Part shown: one piece after another, positions 1 through 5,136 of the stretch | How positions within the stretch are numbered: position 1 is the stretch's first letter | How the letters are laid out: every line of letters begins with the position of its first letter | Source: Ignavibacteriaceae bacterium | Lineage (GTDB): Bacteria > Bacteroidota > Ignavibacteria > Ignavibacteriales > Ignavibacteriaceae | Direction of reading: 5' to 3' | NCBI GenBank assembly: GCA_025455085.1 | Contig: JALONF010000142.1 | Coordinates: 1 to 6,135, forward strand | DNA: 6,135 nt | Notes under the pieces: generated by a model | Databases searched by the model: none | Told to the model about the DNA's origin: nothing | Seen by the model: the letters and a program-made list of their open reading frames with translations, nothing else | Program-made: the position numbers and the translations under genes

Positions 1-378
1 GCTCACAGGCTTCAGGAAAAAGCATCAAAAGTAGGATTCGATTGGGAAAAGAAGGAGGACGTTTGGAAAAAGGTGATAGAAGAAATTGAAGAAATGCACG
101 AGATTGAAAAAGTTAAAAGTCAAAAGTTAAAGGTCAAAAGTGAAGAGGAAATTTATAATCAGTTGGAGAATGAAATTGGTGATGTGTTTTTTGCTCTTGT
201 AAACTATGCTCGATTCCTCGACATCAATCCTGAAAATGCTCTCCGTAGATCGAATTCAAAATTTATCAGGCGATTTGGCTACGTTGAAGAAAAAATAAAA
301 GCAATGGGGAAAAAGTTATCAGATTCAAATCTTAAAGAGATGGATTTTTACTGGGAGGAGAGTAAAAAAATAGTTTAG
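1..378 (+). CDS. mazG: Nucleoside triphosphate pyrophosphohydrolase MazG, 3' part (5' end outside window)
   Basis: Frame 1 is open from the first base and encodes the last 125 residues of a MazG-type enzyme, which hydrolyses (d)NTPs to NMP and pyrophosphate in the cytoplasm. Visible are LQEKASKVGFDW at residues 4-15, the metal-binding EExxE motif as EEIEE (27-31), ExxD as EIGD (58-61), then FALVNYARFLDINPENALRRSN and a C-terminal helix, in the order of the C-terminal domain of E. coli MazG. The GTG at base 73 is internal, because conserved residues lie before it; the real start is upstream of the window. Between the two metal motifs there are 26 residues against about 17 in E. coli as I recall it. 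The extra residues (around 37-47, rich in K, V and S) come from a heptamer DNA repeat. The gene converges on phoH, and its TAG stop lies inside a 34-bp tandem duplication. Identification is secure. Confidence 0.93.
   Translation, partial: AHRLQEKASKVGFDWEKKEDVWKKVIEEIEEMHEIEKVKSQKLKVKSEEEIYNQLENEIGDVFFALVNYARFLDINPENALRRSNSKFIRRFGYVEEKIKAMGKKLSDSNLKEMDFYWEESKKIV
111..145 (+). repeat. Heptamer microrepeat AGT(T/C)AAA inside mazG
   Basis: Four to five tandem 7-base units are seen: AGTTAAA (111), AGTCAAA (118), AGTTAAA (125), GGTCAAA (132), and a degenerate AGTGAAG (139). Read as 14-mers, bases 111-124 and 125-138 differ at one position. The repeat is translated as a Lys/Val/Ser-rich stretch of MazG. 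Similar AAAAGTC/AAAAGTT runs are, from memory, common in genomes of the Bacteroidota group, both between genes and as in-frame insertions. Three units equal 21 bases, so growth by three units keeps the frame. Confidence 0.75.
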
Positions 379-434
379 AAATTTTCGTTCTTATTATTGC
401 AAAATAGTTTAGAAATTTTCGTTCTTATTATTGC
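367..434. repeat. Perfect 34-bp tandem duplication over the mazG and phoH stop codons
   Basis: Bases 367-400 and 401-434 are identical over all 34 positions. The match does not extend on either side (366 A against 400 C; 401 A against 435 T). Copy 1 contains the stop of mazG (TAG, 376-378). Copy 2 contains the stop of phoH (TTA on the plus strand, 409-411) and its last seven codons plus part of an eighth. Each copy also holds an unused replica of the other gene's end. No GC-rich hairpin or T-run terminator is visible in the 30 bases left between the genes. Confidence 0.95.
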
Positions 435-1377
435 TGAATTTTTCATAAGCATCGATTATATCTTTGACAAGTTTGTGCCTTACAACATCACCTTTATCAA
501 AGTAAACAAATGCAACACCCTCAACCTTCGATAAAATTTCTTTTGCCTGAACCAATCCACTCACCTGTTTTGAAGGTAGATCAATCTGAGTTATATCTCC
601 GGTTACTATTGACTTTGAGCTTCCACCAAGCCTTGTAAGAAACATTTTCATCTGCATTGTTGTAGCGTTTTGAGCTTCGTCAAGAATTACATAGGCATTG
701 TTTAAAGTTCTGCCGCGCATATATGCAAGCGGAACTATTTCAATAATTCTTTTCTCAATATAATTTTTAAGTTTTTCTGAAGGGATCATATCATCAAGTG
801 CGTCATACAATGGACGAAGATATGGATCAATTTTTTCGCGAAAGTCACCTGGTAGAAATCCGAGACTTTCTCCTGCTTCAACTGCGGGTCGTGCTAAAAT
901 TAATTTTTTAACTAATCCCCGCTTTAGTGCTGAGACAGCAATGGCAACGGCAAGATAAGTCTTGCCAGTGCCAGCAGGACCAATTGCGAAACAAATATCG
1001 TTTTTTCTTGCAAGATTTATGTAGTTGATTTGACCAGGAGTTCTGGCTTTAATTACATCTTTTTTTGTGTAGAGGATAATCGAATCGAGCTCGCCCTCCT
1101 CAACTATTTCTTTACCTTCGACAGTAAGCTCTAAAATTGTGTTGACATCATTTGTTCCTAATCTTCCGCTTGTATTTAGAACATAAGCCATTTCTTTGAG
1201 AAGTTTTTCAATTAACTCTACTTCCTCACTAACGCCTTTAATAATGACGTTATCCCCTCTTACAGTTATGGAAGAGTTAAATCTGTCCTCGAGAACTTTC
1301 AGATTAGAATCATTGAATCCAAGAAGATCAAGCATGTTCACATTTTCAATTATTATTTTCTTTTCTACAGCAGTCAT
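409..1377 (-). CDS. phoH: PhoH-like ATPase (YbeZ type)
   Basis: This 322-residue protein has the full length of the PhoH/YbeZ family of cytoplasmic P-loop ATPases, linked to RNA metabolism and ribosome maturation, often with the RNase YbeY. An N-terminal KH-like region spans about residues 8-70. The ATPase follows with TPGQ at 113-116, Walker A GPAGTGKT (133-140), ARPAVEAGESLGFLPGD (162-178), Walker B VILDEAQN (230-237) and the sensor-like TRLGGSSKSIVTGDITQIDLP region (248-268). The ATG at 1375-1377 fits because the first strand of the KH-like region begins directly after it. No clear Shine-Dalgarno precedes it, only A-rich AAAGA. The start is 16 bases after a terminator, so the promoter is unclear. 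No ybeY follows, because mazG converges on the gene. The C-terminal tail NNKNENF is encoded within the second copy of the 34-bp duplication. I am sure of the family; the RNA-linked role is family knowledge. Confidence 0.95.
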   Translation of the reverse strand: MTAVEKKIIIENVNMLDLLGFNDSNLKVLEDRFNSSITVRGDNVIIKGVSEEVELIEKLLKEMAYVLNTSGRLGTNDVNTILELTVEGKEIVEEGELDSIILYTKKDVIKARTPGQINYINLARKNDICFAIGPAGTGKTYLAVAIAVSALKRGLVKKLILARPAVEAGESLGFLPGDFREKIDPYLRPLYDALDDMIPSEKLKNYIEKRIIEIVPLAYMRGRTLNNAYVILDEAQNATTMQMKMFLTRLGGSSKSIVTGDITQIDLPSKQVSGLVQAKEILSKVEGVAFVYFDKGDVVRHKLVKDIIDAYEKFSNNKNENF

Positions 1378-1392
1378 ATTATATCTTTAAAT

Positions 1393-1430
1393 GAAAAAAC
1401 CCTCATCCCAATGCGGGACAAGGGTTCTTC
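1393..1430 (-). terminator. Rho-independent terminator after the LysM gene
   Basis: On the minus strand, AACCCT (plus 1421-1426) pairs with AGGGTT (1398-1403). An inner TCCC/GGGA stem (1415-1418 with 1406-1409) closes a 5-base loop. A 2x2 internal mismatch separates the two stems. A run of six T (plus 1394-1399) forms the end of the 3' arm and the U-tract. The outer GAAGA/TTTTTC flank could extend the stem with a bulge. It starts 38 bases after the LysM gene's stop and ends 16 bases before the phoH start. On the plus strand no T-tract follows the stem, so it should act in one direction only. Confidence 0.87.
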
Positions 1431-1464
1431 CAAAATAAATTAAGTTAAACAAGCTAAAATAATT

Positions 1465-2151
1465 TTATTGCACCGGAGCTGGTTTGTAATTTGATCTTAG
1501 CTTTTCATATTTATCTTTTTCTTCCTGTGTTAGAGGAGGAATAGAGAATTCCTGATCAGGATAAATCAAATCCGGGTTCTTAATTTTATCTCTGTTCGCT
1601 TTATAAATTACAGGCCAAGCAAAACCATTTCCATAGTGTTCTTTCTTACGAGCAATACCCCAAAGGTGATCGCCTTTAACAACCTTGTAAGAAATTACAG
1701 GAGGCGCATCTATCCAATCATTGAGGGCTTGCTGCATCCTGTTATGAACTTTATCGAAAAATTCTGGTAATGCACTTATCTTGTTCATCTTTAAAGCATC
1801 AAGATCAGCCTGTCTGTCAACTTTAGGACCTTCTTTTCTCTTGATTTTGCCATCAAGCTCGTTGACAGCATTTCTAAAATTGTCAACATCACTTCTGGTT
1901 GCACCAACAAGTGCGTAAAGTTCATCAATACATTGTTCTGGATCCTGAAGACCAGCTTTTACCGTGTTAAGATTTTCCATGTCCTTTTTTAAAGTTTCAA
2001 TCTCAGACATCAAAGCTTGTTTTTTTCCGGTAAGCCGGGTCATTTCAGCTTCCCATTCCTCTTTGGTCATCTCTTTTTCTTGTGCAAAGGAAGAAAGAGA
2101 TAACAGGAAAGAAAGGGAAACAACAGCAACTAAAAATTTTGCAAGTTTCAT
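1465..2151 (-). CDS. Secreted coiled-coil protein with C-terminal LysM domain
   Basis: This 228-residue exported protein probably binds peptidoglycan in the periplasm. A Sec signal peptide covers residues 1-23 (MKLAKF, a hydrophobic LVAVVSLSFLLSLS core, likely cleavage at SFA|QE). A charged coiled-coil helix follows at about 28-65, a second helical stretch at 84-104, and one LysM domain at about 154-207, with YKVVKGDHLWGIARKK, then WPVIYKANRDKIKNPDLIYPDQ, then the closing FSIPP. This LysM resembles the YgaU/Kbp kind. I chose the ATG at 2149-2151 over the two in-frame ATGs at 2161-2163 and 2167-2169. A GGAG lies six bases before it and the signal peptide begins naturally with MKLAKF; the 2169 start would give 234 residues. 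It sits 43 bases downstream of a coiled-coil lipoprotein gene, so the two are probably co-transcribed, and a terminator follows. There is no catalytic domain, so a structural or scaffolding role is inferred. Cys74 is its only cysteine. Confidence 0.88.
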   Translation of the reverse strand: MKLAKFLVAVVSLSFLLSLSSFAQEKEMTKEEWEAEMTRLTGKKQALMSEIETLKKDMENLNTVKAGLQDPEQCIDELYALVGATRSDVDNFRNAVNELDGKIKRKEGPKVDRQADLDALKMNKISALPEFFDKVHNRMQQALNDWIDAPPVISYKVVKGDHLWGIARKKEHYGNGFAWPVIYKANRDKIKNPDLIYPDQEFSIPPLTQEEKDKYEKLRSNYKPAPVQ

Positions 2152-2157
2152 TTTTTT

Positions 2158-2161
2158 CTCC
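2158..2161 (-). promoter_or_regulatory. Shine-Dalgarno GGAG that fixes the LysM protein start
   Basis: The minus strand reads GGAGAAAAAAATG, with GGAG at 2158-2161 and six A before the ATG at 2149-2151. No comparable site precedes the two upstream in-frame ATGs, one of which overlaps the GGAG. This supports a 228-residue product. Confidence 0.72.
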
Positions 2162-2194
2162 ATTTTCATTTTTTTATAAAATTCCTGTTAATAA

Positions 2195-2470
2195 TTACTT
2201 AGGCAGTTTTTCTAGGTTTGCCTTAGTTTCTTCCTTTTGCTTGTTGCATTCAGCCAGCTTACGATTTATGGTCTGAATTTCTGTTTCAAGCTGTGATTTT
2301 TGATCTCTCAGACTGTTAGCTTCTGCTTCGAGTGATTTAACTTCATCACGCAATGCATTGAGTTCAGCAATCTGAGCTTCACTTAAACCACCACAACCAG
2401 CAACCAAAGCCATGCTGACGAACAAAACAGCAGCGAGGACAGGGGTCCTGAAATTTTTAAGTAGGCTCAT
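2195..2470 (-). CDS. Small Lpp-like coiled-coil lipoprotein
   Basis: This 91-residue protein has a lipoprotein signal peptide: Lys5/Arg8, a hydrophobic core from about 10 to 23, and lipobox LVAGC with the lipidated Cys26. Gly at +2 and the lack of a retention signal suggest the outer membrane. The mature part of 66 residues is almost one helix. Heptad core positions 37, 40, 44, 47, 51, 54, 58, 61, 65, 68, 72, 75, 79, 82, 86 and 89 are mainly L, V, I or A, without a break. A second cysteine, Cys75, is in the core. The chain ends in Lys91. Size, single-helix form and terminal lysine recall Braun's lipoprotein, but I see no sequence homology that proves it, so the gene is unnamed. A strong GGAGG lies six bases before the ATG. 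The LysM gene follows after 43 bases, suggesting a two-gene envelope operon. An alternative is a free lipoprotein that pairs by coiled coil with the LysM protein. Confidence 0.85.
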   Translation of the reverse strand: MSLLKNFRTPVLAAVLFVSMALVAGCGGLSEAQIAELNALRDEVKSLEAEANSLRDQKSQLETEIQTINRKLAECNKQKEETKANLEKLPK

Positions 2471-2476
2471 ATGAAA

Positions 2477-2481
2477 CCTCC
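2477..2481 (-). promoter_or_regulatory. Strong Shine-Dalgarno GGAGG of the lipoprotein gene
   Basis: The minus strand reads CGGAGG, then TTTCAT, then the ATG at 2468-2470. It is the best ribosome binding site in the window, fitting a highly expressed small lipoprotein. Confidence 0.75.
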
Positions 2482-2516
2482 GATTATTAATGATTAAATA
2501 TATTAATTGTGATTAG

Positions 2517-2546
2517 ATACTAGATAAACTTTCAACTACCTGACAA
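2517..2546 (-). promoter_or_regulatory. Candidate promoter of the lipoprotein-LysM operon
   Basis: In the 153-base gene-free stretch 2471-2623, the minus strand has TTGTCA (2541-2546) and TAGTAT (2517-2522) with an 18-base spacer. This would give a leader of about 40 bases. A second candidate is TTGAAT (2599-2604) and a perfect TATAAT (2574-2579) with a long 19-base spacer. Neither matches the Bacteroidota TTTG/TAnnTTTG pattern well. The rest of the stretch is AT-rich with two ATTAAT boxes (2486, 2502) and no clear terminator for radC. Confidence 0.33.
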
Positions 2547-2623
2547 TTACAAAGTAGTATTAAATTTAGGGCTATTATATAACGAAAACCCCGAAAAAAT
2601 TCAAGGAAAGCTGGTTTTTTATT

Positions 2624-3325
2624 TTAAAAAAGCCTTTTTTCAACAAAACTAGTATAGGTTTCTCCTGCGATGATTAGATGGTCAAATACAGGTATCTCCA
2701 TAATTTTACCCGTTTCCACGATTTTCTTAGTAATCCTGATATCTTCATTGCTCGGTTCAGGGTTGCCGCTAGGATGATTATGTATCAAAATTATGCTCGC
2801 CGATGAATTATCGATGGCTACCTTAAATACCTCACGTGGATGCACAACACTCGAGTTTAGGTTACCAATAGAAATAGTTTCAAATTTAATAACCTTGTTA
2901 GCTGAGTTTAGACAAACAACGATGAATTTTTCTTTATTTTCATCTCTTAAAATGGGTATAAAAATTTCTGCAACATCCTGTGGTGAAGTTATTTTTTTAT
3001 TAGCTAACCATTTAGGTTGATACAGGATTCTTCTGCTTAACTCAAATGCAGCAGCAAGAGTGGCAGCTTTGTCTTTTCCGATCCCACTGATTAGCTGGAG
3101 AGAGTCAACTGTTTTAGTCGCAAGCATTGCTAAATTCCCCTCACTGCTAATGAGTTCTCTGGCAATCTCCAGAACTGATTTTCCTTTCTTCCCTGTCCTG
3201 AGAAGTATGGCAACCAGTTCTGCATCTGAAAGACTTTGAGGACCTCTCAATAATAATTTTTCGCGCGGTCGATCATCAATAGGAAGTTCTTTAACGGTTA
3301 ACTTTCTGTTTTCACTTATCTTCAT
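2624..3325 (-). CDS. radC: RadC family protein (JAB1/MPN domain)
   Basis: The protein is 233 residues, a usual length for the RadC/UPF0758 family. The N-terminal part has LTVKELPIDDRPREKLLLRG (9-28) and SLSDAELVAILLRTG (31-45), followed by a helix-hairpin-helix-like LISGIGKDKAATL (78-90). The C-terminal MPN domain has the JAMM metal motif HNHPSGNPEPSNED, with His182, His184 and Asp195, and probably Glu149 as the acidic partner. VVHPREVF (160-167) is also typical. The motif looks complete, so metal binding is likely. The old link to DNA repair is weakly supported in the literature, and the cellular role is not settled. The ATG shares its last base with the stop codon of the upstream gene (TAATG on the minus strand), which suggests translational coupling; there is no strong Shine-Dalgarno. 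No convincing terminator follows the gene. Confidence 0.95.
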   Translation of the reverse strand: MKISENRKLTVKELPIDDRPREKLLLRGPQSLSDAELVAILLRTGKKGKSVLEIARELISSEGNLAMLATKTVDSLQLISGIGKDKAATLAAAFELSRRILYQPKWLANKKITSPQDVAEIFIPILRDENKEKFIVVCLNSANKVIKFETISIGNLNSSVVHPREVFKVAIDNSSASIILIHNHPSGNPEPSNEDIRITKKIVETGKIMEIPVFDHLIIAGETYTSFVEKRLF

Positions 3326-5082
3326 TATTGACTCAGTCTAAATTTGTCAACTAGCTCAAACACCCCATTCCTGTAACGGACTATATTCAAGAATTTATTT
3401 ATTCTCCTTTCATCAAAGGAGATGTTGTTGCGTAATCCGCTGCTAACCATTCCTGATGTCATTTTGTCAACTAGATTTTTTCTTCCAGGTCCGCTATTTC
3501 TGTAGGCTGTCAGTACAAATTTTGCAGCATCATAACCATAAAGAACATTTCGGTTTACATCCTTTCCTGTAATTGAATTAAACAGCTCGTTAAAATTTTT
3601 ATATGCATCAGTAGTGAAGTCAAGAAAGTAATCGGATTCGAAAACCAAATTATTACTTATTTCCGGAGCAGTTTCAAAACCTTTAGCGGTAAACCAATCC
3701 TGATTTCCATACAGAGAAATTTTTCCTCCGTATTTAATCATTTCTGAGAAGATGAAAGGGGTTACAGTATTATCAGACAACGGGATGTACAATCCCTCTA
3801 TTGTAAGTGAATCATTAAAGATCTTTGAAATTGGTGTGCTGAAGTCAGTATAATCATTCTTAAAGGATTCTTTTTTTAGTACCCTGCCTCCCAGCTTTTC
3901 AAATTCTTCAGTAAATGATCCGGCGAGAATTGGAGAATATCCATCAATAGAATTTAATATAGAAACAATTCGTTTGTTTTCAACATAGAAAACATATTGG
4001 GCCATTATTTTTCCCCTAACTGTGAAAGAAGGATTAGCCTGGAAAAAATAATGGTTTAAGCTTGTCAGATCATCATCAGTTGCAGTGGGAGAAATTATTG
4101 GGATGTCATAATTATCAAACTCTTCAAGTGCAGCCCTCACCTCGTTGCTGAAAATAGGTCCAATAATAGCAATTAAGGATTTAAGTGAAGTAAACTCTTC
4201 CTTAATTTTTTTTATTTGAATTATATCTTTCTTTGTGTCACGGATCAGTAATCCAATTTTATCAGTCCTAAGCTTGTTGAATTCATCCACAGCAAACTTA
4301 ATTCCTTCAAGAATCTCTGCCGCAGGCTGAGAATTGTATACGCCTGTTGAACTCATATCAAGTGGAAGCATAACACCGATTACAGTTATTGCGGGTTCAG
4401 AACTGTATTGGTAATCCAGTAATTTTTTAGCTTCATTATATTCGGCGGATTCAGGGTATGTAATTGTTAATTCTTCAAATTTATTTTTTGCTCCAGAGGT
4501 ATTACCATTTCGAATTAGGTATTTACCCTGTTGAAGCAATACATAAGATTTAACCTTGCTGCTATTAAATGAGGAATTCAATCTATCAAGCTGAGTATCA
4601 TTAAGATATTTAGCTGATATTCCATCACCTATCTCTTTAGCTTTTAATTCATATTCAGATGAATTTGTTTTATCGATGATGAATAATATTTCTCTGCAGG
4701 CATTATAATAGTTTGCAATATCAAGATAATATTTAGCCAACAGCAATCTCACTTCATCTATATATTTGCTGTTTGGATATGCTTCTGCAAATTGCTCGGC
4801 TGTAAATTTAAACTGATTGTACTTCTTAAGTTCAAAATAAATCTTTGCTTTGAAAAATTCCGAAGCAGTTGTTTTTGAATTGTACTTATAATCAATTATT
4901 ATTTTGTTGAACCCGGTAAGAGCTTCATCATATTTTCCGGAATTAAATAGTGAGACAGAATTATCGAACTCGTTATTAATATCTTGCTGTGATACTCCCT
5001 GAGCGTATGATTGGATTAAAGAAAAGATTATTAGAAATATTAAAAAAATAATGAAATTATTTTTCGCGAGCGCTTTTATCAT
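3325..5082 (-). CDS. Exported TPR and type I periplasmic-binding-fold fusion protein (LpoA-like architecture)
   Basis: This 585-residue protein starts with a Sec signal peptide (Lys3, Lys7, hydrophobic FIIFLIFLIIFSLI, likely cleavage at SYA|QG). There is no lipobox cysteine. TPR-like helical repeats follow, about 38-135 (SLFNSGKYDEALTGFNKII; AEAYPNSKYIDEVRLLLAKYYL) and 176-225 (QGKYLIRNG; FEELTITYPESAEYNEAKKLL). Residues 232-585 form a type I periplasmic binding domain of the branched-chain amino acid receptor type: ITVIGVMLPL, AAEILEGIKFAVDEFN, IIGPIFSNEV, the ligand-loop-like SPTATDDDLT (331-340), a hinge-side Tyr382 and YGYDAAKFVLTAY. No permease or ATPase gene is adjacent, so an ordinary ABC uptake role is doubtful. 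Domain order matches LpoA, the lipoprotein activator of the peptidoglycan synthase PBP1A, although LpoA is lipidated. The gene begins 54 bases after guaA with an AT-rich leader and no Shine-Dalgarno, and its stop overlaps the radC start. The folds are fairly sure; the function is not known. Confidence 0.85.
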   Translation of the reverse strand: MIKALAKNNFIIFLIFLIIFSLIQSYAQGVSQQDINNEFDNSVSLFNSGKYDEALTGFNKIIIDYKYNSKTTASEFFKAKIYFELKKYNQFKFTAEQFAEAYPNSKYIDEVRLLLAKYYLDIANYYNACREILFIIDKTNSSEYELKAKEIGDGISAKYLNDTQLDRLNSSFNSSKVKSYVLLQQGKYLIRNGNTSGAKNKFEELTITYPESAEYNEAKKLLDYQYSSEPAITVIGVMLPLDMSSTGVYNSQPAAEILEGIKFAVDEFNKLRTDKIGLLIRDTKKDIIQIKKIKEEFTSLKSLIAIIGPIFSNEVRAALEEFDNYDIPIISPTATDDDLTSLNHYFFQANPSFTVRGKIMAQYVFYVENKRIVSILNSIDGYSPILAGSFTEEFEKLGGRVLKKESFKNDYTDFSTPISKIFNDSLTIEGLYIPLSDNTVTPFIFSEMIKYGGKISLYGNQDWFTAKGFETAPEISNNLVFESDYFLDFTTDAYKNFNELFNSITGKDVNRNVLYGYDAAKFVLTAYRNSGPGRKNLVDKMTSGMVSSGLRNNISFDERRINKFLNIVRYRNGVFELVDKFRLSQ

Positions 5083-5136
5083 AATTCAATTAATAAAAAT
5101 TTGATTTCAATTTTATAAAATGAGTTTGAGAAAAAT

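Noticed and set aside
379..408. Shared bidirectional terminator between mazG and phoH
   Set aside because: No GC stem is present; only weak AGAA/TTCT pairing inside the duplicated segment.
1196..1390. 64-codon plus-strand open frame opposite the phoH 5' end
   Set aside because: It lies antisense to the conserved N-terminal region of phoH, has no recognisable domain and no ribosome binding site; a shadow frame.
1964..2276. Two overlapping plus-strand open frames opposite the LysM and lipoprotein genes
   Set aside because: They are Phe/Ser-rich or Lys-rich complements of the signal peptide and coiled-coil codons, and show no family features.
2486..2507. Two ATTAAT boxes 16 bases apart as an operator
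   Set aside because: Short A/T-only motifs in an AT-rich leader, with no wider symmetry to support a protein site.
2613..2634. GGTTTTTT / AAAAAAGCC hairpin at the end of radC as a terminator
   Set aside because: The stem is nearly all A-T with a bulge, overlaps the stop codon, and no T-run follows it on the minus strand.
2793..3020. 75-codon plus-strand open frame opposite radC
   Set aside because: Antisense to the MPN domain of radC, whose motifs are intact on the minus strand.
5110..5121. 12-base palindrome ATTTTATAAAAT between guaA and the TPR/binding-protein gene
   Set aside because: Entirely A/T, no loop for a stable hairpin and no T-tract; expected by chance in such AT-rich spacer DNA.
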